Positions 1-11,878 are shown, numbered from the stretch's first letter. The stretch: DNA of 64,000 nt from Sphagnum compactum (GCA_965153455.1 OZ234504.1:4650001-4714000); one strand, 5' to 3'. The notes: generated by a model not told the origin, from the letters alone. Numbers and translations are program-made.

Positions 1-80
1 AAGAAATCATCCAATATTCAAGATTTTCAGCTACAATTTAATTTAATTTTCAGCGAAGAAATCATTCAATATTCAAGAAC
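1..80. repeat. 55-bp direct repeat, about 1.5 copies
   Basis: The word AGAAATCAT(C/T)CAATATTCAAG occurs at 2-22 and again at 57-77, an offset of 55 bases. It abuts the 52-bp tandem array that follows. No coding potential is apparent. Confidence 0.6.
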
Positions 81-135
81 TTCTACACCACAAGTCCAAA
101 CGTCATGAAACCAAGCTGATGCACCCCTCCTCCTT

Positions 136-292
136 GAGAGCTTTCCAAAGAGACCAAGAACTCGATCCGAAGCATCCCAGTTCGATGGAGAGCTTTCCCA
201 AGAGACCAAGAACTCGATCCGAAGCATCCCAGTTCGATGGAGAGCTTTCCCAAGAGACCAAGAACTCGATCCGAAGCATCCCAGTTCGATGG
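136..292. repeat. 52-bp tandem repeat, 3 copies
   Basis: Three nearly identical 52-bp units starting with GAGAGCTTTCC lie at about 136, 188 and 240. The first unit differs by one base. The array is followed by a GATCTCA...CAAAC...CTACCTTCCTT module that recurs at the far end of the window. Short ORFs here only exist because the repeat is read through. I see no gene. Confidence 0.9.
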
Positions 293-718
293 ATCTCATT
301 GGTACAAAACAAAACAAACAAACTACCTTCCTTCATAGATAGATGACAGAATTTGACTTACATGTAGGGTGTGATAGGCCAATGAAAGAGAACCATTAGC
401 TCAGTTTTCAGCTCACTAGCAAGATTAGTGTGCACACTAGAAAATCAAGCTGCCAGGCGTACAACACATGTAAAGGTTGTAACTTGTAATAAGAAAGCGT
501 AGAGATCCTTTGAGGCACATTCATAGTCTGAATCATCTCAAGCTTCTGGAGCCTTGAAGCATTCTGCCGCACAAGTCTTCATCTTCCCAAGCTTTGTACC
601 CTTTCTTTCCACACAAAGTTCGGTCTCTAACGGGGAGAGCTCGTATTTCAGGGTATGTATGTGGGAACTCGACCTCACTCAAATCTTTTTCCTTTGAAGC
701 TGGCGGTTGCTGCTAAAA

Positions 719-1130
719 GGTTCCATGTGTTGCCATTTGCTAGAATAATAAGTCACATGGATAGTTCATGTTTGTCTCTGTAATACTAACCTGCAATCTC
801 ATCTGTAGGCGTTATGGAATAGTGTTCACAAGGGAACAGTAACGCTATTCCTCTTTTGGTGTACATACTGCTAAAGGTTTTCAGGTAATCGTATGTGTTG
901 GAGTTTTATGATGAACCAAAAATTGGAATCCAAGTTGCAGTGCCACATGGAAGGATGTTCTACAGCTTGCCATTTGCTAGAATATAGGTTACATTGCTAG
1001 TTTATGTTTGTCTCTGTAATGCTAACCTGCAATCTAATCTGGATGAGTTGTGGACTAGTGTACACTGAATAGAAATATGCTTCTTTGGTTGCAAGGGATC
1101 AGTAATGGTATTCCTCTTTTGGTGTACATA
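719..1130 (+). repeat. Imperfect direct duplication, ~140-160 bp, two copies
   Basis: Two diverged copies lie at about 733-873 and 969-1130. Shared blocks in order are TTGCCATTTGCTAGAATA, GTTTGTCTCTGTAAT, CTAACCTGCAATCT and TATTCCTCTTTTGGTGTACA. The segment sits in the long leader of the receptor pseudogene and may be an intron or 5'-untranslated duplication. The surrounding 300-1980 shows no protein domain I recognise. Confidence 0.7.
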
Positions 1131-1980
1131 CAAAACTTGCATCACAATCGCAAAATAATTGCAAATAGTATCGTATGGTGTGTTGAAAAGAATCTGTTCC
1201 TATGGTGGCACACATGTGATGTGTGATGTAGGTACAAAAACATAAAGTGATTGCACATTTTGGAACCACAGTTGTGCTCATCCTTGGTCAAGGATTTTTC
1301 CCAGAGTTTAATTTTATGTTGGGTTGTGCCATGGCATTGTGTCACAGGTGGTCCATGTATGTGTCTTCAAATTATGCACTGAACAATTTGTGGAGGATGT
1401 GTGTGCAAAGTGGACAAAATTCATGTTGTGGCTTTGAAAATTGATGATGTCAAGTAGTAAGAAATGAAACCGATGCTCCATTGACTCGAGTGGTGAAAGA
1501 TCTGTTCGCAGCAGGGTTTCTCCTTCTACAACTCCTCGAAGGGCATCTCATGATGCGAGTATTCCAAATGCATATCAGATTCTAGTCTAGTTTGTTGATA
1601 CAATTGGGCAAGCTATAATATTATTAATACATACTGTTGAAGCTCAACTTAGAATGCTGCACTTTAATTATCTGTAGAGGAATTAGCAGGAAAAGCTCAT
1701 TGATTTGGAGAAATAGCCAAACAGATTTTGGGTGTATTTGTTAGAGTCAATGTGCCATTGTGGAGCTGATCACAAGACAAACAAGATGCAGTTCTATTTG
1801 TCTTTGATGCATTGCAACATTGAAGCTAAAAAAGTGTGTGATCTTTCCTTATGCTCATTGTGTCAATCGATACAACTTGAAATTAAGAATTGAGTTTTGA
1901 ACAAAAATTATAGACAAATTACAAAAAGGTGTGTCCTTATGTGGAGGCATTTATCTCATTCATATGTGACAGAATTGCCA

Positions 1981-2796
1981 GGTTCATCAAGATCAACCAG
2001 TGCATCAACTATGGCCCCCTGAAGATCATGTGTGTTCCACCAATTTTGACTTGGTGTTTTTTCATGGCCTACGGCCGCCATGTGAAGTGCAATCTTGGAA
2101 AAGACCTTGGACACGCCGCAATGACCCTCAAGATTGTTGGGCTGAAAATTGGCTGCCCCAAGACTTGGATGAGGATGTGCGGGTGTTGGCCTTATCATAT
2201 GACTCTTGTCCCATTCAATGTGAAATTTGAAAGGTGTTGTATTTTATGCAGTTCCCCATTCTGGTTCTTGTAATTTGTAAAACTACTACAGCCAATGCAT
2301 TCATATTGCTACTGGCACCAGTGGTATCAACTGGGCAGGGTTCATGCAGAATCTCCAACCACACCAACAACAGACGGAAGACTTGTCGACAAACTTCGAT
2401 GACAGTGTGGATGAATATTCTGTCAATGTGTATGCTTTTCTTGAAGCCACACCAATCAAAGATGTGGTATGTGATGAATTTATGCATGCAAATGTCCATT
2501 GACAAATACATAAAGCATATAATCCTTGTGATTTTGAAGTATTTTACAATCACCATTACATTATTCAATCATGACATGCTTATTGCTAAATATTTACAAT
2601 CTGGGTCATGTTACTCATCCAAATAGTGAAATGACAGGGGTTTAAATTGGTGGAGAAACCTGGAGCACGAAGGTCTGCAAGGGAAAATTACTACACTTTG
2701 GAGGATTGTGATCACATGACAGTTTGCAAGCCTTCAGACAAAGAGCACCCAAGCTATCGCAAACTTGTCGACTTTATGATTACTTGTCAAGAAGAG
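1981..2796 (+). other. Alpha/beta-hydrolase-like (SERAC1-type) exons of the receptor pseudogene
   Basis: After a possible acceptor at 1980, one frame reads ...FDLVFFHGLRPP..., then SWKRPWTRR and ENWLPQDLDEDVRVLALSYDS. This matches the start of SERAC1-like lipase folds (strand, HG turn, W..TW, WLP.DL, SYD). A second block at 2240-2275 reads GVVFYAVPHSGS, the family's FYSTPHSG motif. A third at about 2331-2467 reads from FMQNLQP to YAFLEATPIKDV. The last at 2641-2796 contains DCDHMTVCKPSDKEHPSY, the catalytic-His region. The stretch between SYDS and PHSG that should carry the GxSxG nucleophile elbow is absent: only about 10-30 bases separate the blocks. The domain therefore could not have an intact catalytic triad. 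Confidence 0.75.
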
Positions 2797-3730
2797 GTTA
2801 GTTTTGTTTTTGAATTCATCTTTCAACTACCTTATTTCTTTGCTGTGACTCTATGGTCAATTTTTGACTTGAAGTGAGGAAGTTTTATAAATTCTATACA
2901 GTAATTGTGAGTTTTTAAAGTATAATGTTGGGCATGTCCAATGGTGCGTGCAAAGGCATTAATGCAATAATTGGAAAGTGATATAAGTTAGATATCATGT
3001 GAATTCTCTCCAAATTTTTTTTTTGAAGAAACTTGACGTGTTTTAATCACTAAAGGTAATGTGACTATATATCATTTTGTTAATTGCAATGTTGCCTTTT
3101 CAGATGTCCACTAACCATGGGACATTGTTTTACATGTTCATGGAACATCTTAACATCTAAACAACCATTATTTGTATGAAGTGAGACCTTACACATCTTA
3201 GAGTTACGAGAAGTCAGGGATGTTCAGGATATCCAGAAATTTTCAGACATCCAAGAAGGATGATGATTTTGCTACAAGATTTGCTCAGAATTTTGAAGAT
3301 TGACAATGTTGGTTACTTCTATGTGTTAAAAAGAAAGATGTTAATTCCTCTGAAGTTGGGAAGTTGATTCCTCTTGGGTAAAGCCAAGGCAACCAAGAAT
3401 GTTGGTATAAAGTTGGGGCTACCAAAACTTCCAACAGAAAAAGCTAGGGCTGTTGTAAACATTGTGTAAAGCTTGAGTGACTAGTAAATCAAAATAAATC
3501 CACCTCATGATATTGAGGTTGAGTTTATTTCTTCCCCAAAACCCTTATGCATGGTGGTATCCTGCCTTGGAAGTACATTTGTACGAACGATATTTGTCTC
3601 AAAAAAGGTCAAATGAAATAATTTTTTGTCTTCAACATGTTGGGTTCACTGTGTAAATAGAATGTGTATGCAGGAACATGCGAGATTCTCAAGTAGAGAA
3701 TGCTCTTGGTTTGAAAAGTTCTGATTTTAC

Positions 3731-5402
3731 GTGGAACCAGAAATTCTTTTTCAAAGGTTGAGGGAAGAGGGATCAAAGCCTATCTTGGTGCATGGGAATT
3801 TTGGTTATGGAAAGACGGCATTGGTGAGATATGTTTTGCAGAAGCATGCCAAGGATTTGGATCCCCTTTTTCCTGGAGGAATTTTCCACATGAAATATGA
3901 TCCCAAGGGTGAGCAACTATTAGAAAGCCAAAGAGAGCTTTTAAGGACCCTTGTGCAAGATCCTCGCAAGGTTTGACACCCATAAACCTTTATCTTACAA
4001 AACCATATTGCACATGTCTTTAAACACAATTGTTATGCTTTGGGTTGGATTTAGTTGTGATGCAATGATTTGATCCATAAGATGTATTTTTTGTGTTTAA
4101 ACATTCAGTTTGACACTTTGTGCTAATGCTAATATGGTAATGACCACATTTGTTGTTCTTTAACCGTCAAAGTGTTGCAAAGAGATTTCCCTTAAACCTT
4201 ATAGACATGGTTTGTGTTTAAAAAAGATTCAAAAGTTCTTTCTAATGATCATTTGAACTATGTTCATGGGAAGCATAACATGTGATGAAATAATCCCAGT
4301 TCAGGTACATATTTATTGAAAAATAGGGAAATAAGAACTTTTGAACTTGATGGGTAGATTGCATCTGGTATACCTGTGCAATATAGTTGAAACGAATTGA
4401 TCATGTGCAGGTTAAGGGGATTGAATCATGGGGTATTCAGAGCATTCATGCAATGTTACAAGAGAAGTTGAATGCGCTTCCTGGCCCTTGGTTGTTGTTC
4501 ATAGACAATGTGTGGAGTGATGAAATGATTTACAAATCCCCTAGACCAAGCAACACCAAACCTTGCAAGTTCTTGATCACCTCCAGGTTTGACCTAATGT
4601 TGGACCAACCTGAATTAATTCGGATCAAAATTGGTGAAGAAACCAATTGTTTTGCTGCTGCAAAGCTGCTTGCAAGCAAAGCTGCTAATGATCCAACAGA
4701 AACAAAATTTCCTGTTGGTTGTGAGGTATGATCAAAAGTGTTTGACATTAATGAAAGTATGATAAAATTATTGATCATGGAACAGCCTTAAAGGTGCCCA
4801 CTCCAATAGGGTTGCTTTGTATCATTTAACAATGTTTCATTTGAAAGTTGACATATTTACAAAACCTTCACCTTCTCTTGATGTGATATGGAGGCATGTA
4901 TGGATATGAATTAAAGCTTCATCCTATTATGTTGATGCAGGATATAGCAGCAGAATTTTTATCCAAGTGCAATGGTTGCCTTTTGGCTGTAACTATCCTT
5001 GGAACACTTTTGTGTGAAGTTCAAGCCAAAACTCCACGTCAATGGAGGGGGGTGTACAAGACATTTGAATACTATACTGATGTAAAGGGGCACAGGCCAC
5101 ATGATTATGAAGGAGATTCAGAAACAATTTTTGCAGCAATTCAGTTGAGTCTCAAACATGAACAAACTGGGAATGGGCGTGTTGGGATGGAGAATGTCCT
5201 TCAAGCATTAGCACTCTTTGGAAGAAGATTGTTTGATGAACCTCCAATTAATCTGGCGAAGTTGGCATGGTCTTATTTACAACCTCTAGAGGAAAACTGC
5301 TACTTTGATGATTTGTTGAGGTGTCTTGTTAAAAGAAATCTTGTTAAAGAAACATGGAGTCATTATGATTCAAGGAGTCAGCAAGTTTCTTGGAATCATT
5401 GA
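3731..5402 (+). other. NB-ARC exons of the receptor pseudogene
   Basis: Three exons. 3731-3970 carries the Walker A box (GNFGYGKTALVRYVL), open upstream only to a TGA at 3722, so its true start is unclear. 4411-4725 carries kinase-2 (LLFIDNVW) and RNBS-B (KFLITSRFD), with good splice sites. From 4941 the GLPL-like box is followed by the winged-helix region (LALFGRRLF, then LSLHNLVWRYLS), with a TGA at 5400 splitting it. The third Walker A position is Phe rather than the common Gly, and GLPL is CLLA. Both suggest relaxed constraint or a divergent clade. Confidence 0.8.
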
Positions 5403-8223
5403 GAATTGAGTTTGCACAACTTGGTGTGGAGATATTTGTCAGTGAAACTTGACCCAGTAGACATGTGCAATGTTCTTGGGATGGAAAGTCAAGAATCACT
5501 GATGGGAAGAAAGGAGATCCTTGCCACATTTCTACCATTGAAGATGACCATGGCCATGAATGACTTTTCACATTACCTTGGCCAATTCTACTGTGAGGGT
5601 TGGGAATATCATTCATTGTTCAAACTTTTGGACACTGAAGCTGAAAATGGAATACTTGCATTCTCTCAACCTCACAATGTGAAACCAAAAGACATACAAG
5701 CTTTGCTTCATCTAATGAATTTTGATGAAGATTGAATGATTCCAGCAATCATTGTATTGTGTAGGCTTGCATGGCACATTGGTGGACATAACATTTTTGG
5801 GCAAGAAAACATCGAAGGCATTGGAGGATTCCTTAAAATCTGTAGACACCGCCACTATTTGGAAAAATGTGGAATTGATGACAATGGTCTCTTGTATGAG
5901 GACTGCTTAATATTACTCTTGGAGTTGGCAGACGACAGGGCATTTGCTGAGAGGATAGCAACTGATGAGGACTTCATGAAGTTTTTGAAAGCCAGAATCT
6001 TGGAGAGTGAAGATAATATCCTTGGAAACTTTTATATGTTGCTTGCTATGGTTGCACATAAGAGTGTGAGAGAGATCTTCTTCCAGCAACTCCCTTCATT
6101 TCAAGGAAACATTAGACTTGATATGAAAGATAGTTTCAAGGCAGTCATCTCAATGTTCATCCATATATTCAACGATCCCAGAGGATTCTTTGTTTATGAG
6201 GGACGAGTCGACTTTTGGGAACAATTGAGCTTTTATGAAAATTTCTACGTTTTATGTGGATATGAGGCCTTTGCTGCACAATTTATTGAGGAAGGTTTTG
6301 TTGGCATTCTCTTAAAGACTTGCTATCACTTATATGGAAGGATTGATGAAGATGATACAGTGGTGGTAGAAAGTGGCTAGGGTTTGAACCTCCACGGCAT
6401 GTATGTGCATTGCTTTTGGAAACATTGGGAAACCAAAAGGCAGGTGCAACTGCTATTATCAAACATGTTGACTTGTTTGTGAAACTTGTCATTCCCAAAG
6501 GATTGACCTATGAGGATTGTAAACTTTGGAGTGGAGCTATTAGCAAATTGGTCTGTAATAGGGAGATTGCTGACGCTTTAGTTGCACAAGGAGGGATTGA
6601 ACTGTTAATTTGTGCATTACAGAAAGGAGAGGAATCTGAAAATGTTCCACTGGCTTTGCAATGTTTGGTTATGAGCATGAAGACTTTGCACGCAGACTAA
6701 TTGCAGAAGGGGGATGGAAAATGATGGTAAAAGGAATGCAACATTGGGGACCATCTCTATGTTACGGTTGGTTGAGGCACAAGAGCATTGCAAAAAAAAT
6801 GGCATCTAAAGGTGAGATCCAGAAGTTGTTGATGGGAGTTATACACCAAAAGAGTGACTTTTGTTGTAGTATATTGGGCAATTTGGTAACCGGCCATGGA
6901 GATATCATGGGGGAGGAAATGGTTGTTAAGGGTGGGATATGACTTCTTTTGGATGCCTTGAGGAATTTGAAGAGTTTTGAATTTAAAGGAATCATTACGC
7001 TACTTTGCATCTTGGCTCATGACATTGAGGGAGGTGTTGAGGAGATGATGGCTAACAATGGAATTCCAATGCTTGCACAGCTACTCATTGCTGGGCTTGA
7101 TGATGTTGTGGCCCATAGTTATCTTCAACATATTGTTACTTTGATAGAACTATTGGTTGGCAAGTTTGAAGATCCTGAGGGGGTTCTAATATCATCAATC
7201 TGTGACATTGAAGATCTCCCCAATGGTCTCTTAAGGCTTCATGAAATCATGCTGAGGGAAAGTGGTAAAGTGAGTTTCCCATTCCTCCAAAAAATGTTGT
7301 AGTTTGATAAGATATATGTTGAGGAGTTTTTAGCATCTCATTTTGTCAAATTATTCACCACAGAGAACAAAGCAAGCCTCATTGATGACCTGGTTAGTTG
7401 GGATGAATGCAAAAGAGTAGTTGAAACTTTTGTTCATTTGGCAAAGCATGAGGATATTGCAAGCTTAATCATGAATAAAGAAGGAATTCTAAAGACACTT
7501 GTAGATAGGTTGTCTAGTTTTCACGAGATAAGATTTAGCTTTTCATTTTCTTGAAGTTGTGGTTCAACATAATGGAGTGTTCACACCAATTCAGTATGAT
7601 TGGCTTGTCAAAGAGTTGCTTTGGATTCTCCCAAGTGATGTTGGAGGGTTTCAGGGTGCTGCATCACTCTTGCTCATACTGGCAACACATAGAGATATGA
7701 TCAAGCTCATTGTGCAGAGACATGGGATTAAGATACTGGTGGGGAAGGCTCAATTGCACAGATTAGGCGGGCACTGTGATGCCATAAAATTGTTGGGTGT
7801 GATTGCAAAGGACAAGGACTTTGCTATAGAAATCAAGAAATTTGGGGGCAACAAAATGTTGCTTAAGGTGATTTCTTGGGGTGTTCAGCATATGCATGAT
7901 ATGCACCTGAACTTGTTTTGTGATTTTTACCAGGACAATCAGGACTTGGACGAGTGTCAACATGTAGTTATGTGTCGTCTTGAGGCATTCTTAGTTCTTC
8001 TTAACCATGAGGAGGATTAGAAAATGTTTCCACAACCTATGGAACTACAGAGCTGTTTGATGTGATGAGAGCCGCATCCGAGCTTTGGTCTTCTGCTGCA
8101 TCAGCTTTACATGAAACCACTCGAACTGATCTTACCTTGAAACTCATTAAGATTAAATGTGACATCTCAAGGATATTATCAAGTGTTGGCACCTCTTTAC
8201 AATTATTTCTTGTGTATGTTTGA
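5403..8223 (+). other. Armadillo-like repeat region of the receptor pseudogene
   Basis: A long helical-repeat region. Typical ARM signatures are seen at about 6580-6660 (VAQGGIELLICALQKG), about 6690 (LIAEGGWKMMV) and 7040-7100 (ANNGIPMLAQLL), and again at 7480 and 7700. The reading continues past each break in the expected register, for example ...KMASKGEIQKLLMG... in one frame and EVVVQHNGVF after the shift near 7537. The final recognisable block (8023-8220) reads ELFDVMRAASELWSSAASAL and ends at TGA 8221. ARM repeats are protein-binding scaffolds. I infer a sensing or docking role before the gene decayed. Confidence 0.7.
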
Positions 8224-8351
8224 CTTCACACTCTAAGGTTTTGATTGGATGTTAACACAGGTGTTCATGACAAGTTTTGTATGTTTGTGCTCGTTGTTTC
8301 AACAAGACCTTGGTAGTAGGATGACAACTAATTGGGGCTTATACGGTGCAG

Positions 8352-8444
8352 ATGAACATATTTCCAGAAGTTGTCATGCTATTTGCTGGAAACAATCAGT
8401 CCTTTGGGCAATCTAAGGGAGTGCCCCTCTATGAGTCTCTTCTG
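8352..8444 (+). other. Coding-like exon fragment, unidentified
   Basis: Flanked by a good acceptor (GGTGCAG) and donor (TCTG|GTAAGG), it encodes 31 codons in phase 0 starting MNIFPEVVMLFAG and ending VPLYESLL. I do not recognise the protein. It follows the receptor pseudogene by about 130 bp and could be a 3' exon of it or a scrap of another gene. Confidence 0.35.
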
Positions 8445-9289
8445 GTAAGGGCCCCAGATTAGCAGCAAACTCTTCTCAATACTGTTGTTGAAGCAGATAG
8501 TGTTGCAATACCACCTTATAAGATGATTTCCTGTTGCTGCAAGGATGTGTATGCTCATTGAATCCAAGCAAGGTTTGAATAGGTTCCTCTTCTAGAAGTT
8601 GGTGAAAGTGCAATTTAGCATCAGTAGACTTTGCTCTGATCTTCTAGAAGGGCAGATAACATGTGTTTTGCAACTAAAAGCAAAAAACAACAAGCATGTG
8701 GGTGAGAATTGGAAGAAACAGTGGGAGAGTTGGAAGTGTAATTAGGTGTGGCATGATATATCTAACTATGTCGTTTTCGAATAAACTCTGCTGTCATTCA
8801 CTTTGAGCAATATAGTGTGGGCAATTGGTAATAGATGATTGCTGTTGTGTTAGGGGTCAACTTTAGTCTGGATGCACCCTTGAATGCTGGGTATGATGGT
8901 GGACTTGTGTGTGGGCAATGTAGCACAAACAGGAACTCTGATTGGCTACTGCAAAGGAACAACATGAGGTACCACTGCTTTCCTTGGTCCTCTCATTCTT
9001 TTGACTGTTCCTCTCTATTTCCTGTAGGCTGTCATATCTGTTGCTTTACAATATCTTTTAGAATACAAAAAATTTTACATGCTACCTCTGAATAAAGTTA
9101 ATTCCTACAAGGGTCTTGCAACAATTTTGTCATATGAAGTGGCAGAATGTTTGGATAGTGTTTGTAGGGGAAAGGCCTGCATGGAACATGAAAATATGCA
9201 GTTTCTATGTTCATTCCTTGTGTTTATGGCTTTTGCATGGACAAGAAGTTTCCATGCAACCGTGGAGGAGCTGGAGAGGTGGTGAAAGA

Positions 9290-10068
9290 GTATCTCCAGA
9301 TGATGTTGACATTGATGGCATGGATGACTTCTTCCATCTCTATGACTTGGTCCATATAGATGTGGAAGCTGCAGCGGCAGAAAAAGCCAGCCAGGATCAG
9401 GCCAAAAGGTGAATTTGGATTGACTAGGGTTTGTTAAGAGATCACTGCAGAACAAGCTAATTTCATTCTCGGGGTCTCTTTACAATCATGGTGATCAGCT
9501 GTAGTTCTTATGCAGGGTTAATATTTTCCTGTATGTCCCGGAAACTGAAAGACATGATAATGTATTCCATTTCAACAACTACCCCTAATTTGTTGATGTT
9601 GGATGGACAGGGAAGTTGGAAGGGCCAAGGTCCTTCGTGGCCAATTACCTACCCTTGGTGTGGGGATTACATCCTGAGGTTGTACCAGATGTTGATGCAA
9701 ACATGGCCTTAGTGGATGGTCTTCACACTAAATGTGCTTAGTGTGCACTTTCTCTTCCACCTTATGAAGGATGTAGAATTCATCTACAATGGGATCAGCA
9801 ACCAATTTGCAGTGGTTTTGTGAATCTTTACTTATTTTTTCTCTGAATTCCCTGATAGAACTCTCTATCTTTGCACTCGAAAGTATTCTGATGCAAACCC
9901 ATGTCTTGCTGAGGGTGATTATCTCCCTGTCTTGGGTGTGTGCAATCTGCTACTGTGAACTTCCAAGTATGGCACATGTAGAGGACTATTTCAATGATGC
10001 TAATGCAATGGAGGACTCAAATGAGGCAGAAGGTGATGAAGAAGATCCAGAGTATTCCCATGAGTTCT
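9290..10068 (+). pseudogene. Unidentified acidic coding-like remnants
   Basis: Three blocks look coding but lie in different frames. About 9294-9409 reads VSPDDVDIDGMDDFFHLYDL and continues with an Ala/Glu-rich tail to a possible donor. About 9613-9720 reads EGPRSFVANYLPLVWGLHPE followed by VVPDVDANMALVDGLH. About 9970-10068 ends VEDYFNDANAMEDSNEAE, then an acidic GDEEDPEYSHEF and a stop. They could be exons of one gene or a decayed copy. No family comes to mind, so function is not assigned. The 8450-9290 interval between them shows no convincing coding signal. Confidence 0.35.
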
Positions 10069-11878
10069 AGACCTGTGGGGCATATGACTTTTAAGACTTT
10101 CTAGTGCAGGAGTGTCCAGTGAAGGCTCTGTGATGCTTTGAAAATAAGAATCAATGGACAATGGTCTACAAGCTCTGAGTAATGGTGTGGTTTTTTATTG
10201 GTTAATGGTGTAGACGTTTCATTGCTCTAAATACAGCATTATGTCTGTTGCAAAAAGGTGCAATATGTTCTAACAGGTTTTAATGAATCTTCAAACTTGG
10301 TCCACTAGGTATGTTAATAACAACACAAACTAAAAGTATTTGTTGGTAATTTCATGAGATGTGTTTCAATTGAACTTCAACTGCACTTTTTTTTGCTCAT
10401 ATTGAATGCAGCATGCTGAAAATGCAAATGTGTATTTTAAGTCATGTTGTATTTTAATTTTGAACCATTGTTCATTGTAAAGTTGAAAGCAATAGATATT
10501 GGATGCAAGGCCTGCTTTGATCCATATTGGAATGGCAATTTGGTCTACTTTCTTATGGGAGAACTGTGACAAAACTTTTTTGTCTATCATGGGACTAGTT
10601 ATTATGTAAGAAAGGATGGGGGTGCCTAAAGCAAGTTTATCAATATGGTTATAAGAGGGATGGTAGCAACTAGCAACCTAAAGACACATTATGCGTAGTC
10701 ACAAACACATTCACATATTTGTCCATGTTTGTTTTATGGTTGATGGGCACAGGTGAGGCCCTCCTAACCGAAGTTATGTGTAGGGTAAAGCCCTGGGGTG
10801 GGTGCATTACCAAAACAAGGGGCCTAGGACAAGGCTGAAGTCAAGTCTGGCCCTGCACTTGGAGAATGTTCCTCAATTGTGGGCTTTACTCATTGGAAAT
10901 GATGAGGTGAACATTATCATGACATCGAACATTATGTAGATCACAAGGCATAGGAGCACGAGGGTTCTCACACATAGACCTTAAGAGTGGGAGGGAGCTT
11001 ATACCTTAAGGAAAGGGTGTAAGATCCCTCCTCATTTGTAAGAGGGATTTTTGCAGATGTAAGGTGCCCTCCAAATACACTAGCACATTTCTACAAATGC
11101 TTGGAGCTTTTGCAAAATCTGAAAGATTATAAAGGACTTAGGATGAATTTTGGTCGCAAAGACCAAGTACTTTTACTGGTACATCTGGAGATCTGGAGGT
11201 TGAATATGAAAGAGCACTATGCTCAATAGAAAATTGTTTTATGGTTGTTAATATAGAAAACAATATTATTCATGATACCTAATGCTATGCTGACACCAAT
11301 TGTAATATGCCACAATTAAACAAACTTATGGTATTACATATCCAAACATGAATTCTTTGAACATATGGGAATTGATGACAAGGTCAAAGTTTATTGCTTT
11401 TAGAGTTTTGAGAAAACGATTTTGCATGCCATGCTACAACGCCGATCCATTCCTCCATGCAAATCCAATGGAATTCAAATTGTATTCGTGAAAGGCCATT
11501 AAAATGATCTATAACAAAAGGTACAGAGTCATTGTCCTCATGAATGCAACATCCTATATGCAAAGATGCATATTGCATTCATCATCCAAGAGGAGCCCTC
11601 ACTCATCACAGTCATTCCAATGCAGTGAATAATCCTGCTATTTTACACCTCCTCACAAATGAAGCCCGATTGCTTGTAGAAAAAGTGACAAATGGCTCAT
11701 AGAACTTGTATGGGTACGTATGTATTCATCTCTTGTATCATGGAAGGTTGAGTTCTATTTTATTACATAGTAAACGGTCTCATGTCCAAAGCTTCGGATG
11801 GCCACCATTTGAACAAAAAACATTAGATTTTGAAGCTGATCCTCACACCAGTGGATAGCAAATGGTGTACACATATCA
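10069..11878. other. Intergenic DNA, no gene seen
   Basis: AT-rich to mixed sequence on both strands with only short random ORFs. I see no domain, RNA gene or strong repeat in it. Confidence 0.6.

Larger units (their letters stand above)
1981..8223 (+). pseudogene. Hydrolase / NB-ARC / armadillo-repeat immune-receptor-like pseudogene
   Basis: A decayed gene whose pieces read in order as an alpha/beta-hydrolase-like domain (1981-2796), an NB-ARC ATPase (3731-5500) and armadillo-like helical repeats (5500-8223). Visible NB-ARC motifs are the P-loop GNFGYGKTAL, kinase-2 LLFIDNVW, RNBS-B FLITSR and a degraded GLPL box (NGCLLAVTILG). Splice sites are plausible around 4411-4725 (acceptor TGTGCAG, donor GTATGA) and at 4941 (acceptor GATGCAG). 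The reading frame is broken by in-frame stops at 5400, 5733, 6940, 7300 and 8018, by frameshifts near 6370, 6665 and 7537, and by another near 8020. Proteins of this kind are STAND-type switches that sense or signal pathogen presence. NBS genes with an N-terminal hydrolase are known from liverworts, though with LRRs; the ARM tail makes this one different. It is almost certainly non-functional as one protein. Each break could instead be an assembly error, but so many make that unlikely. Confidence 0.85.
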
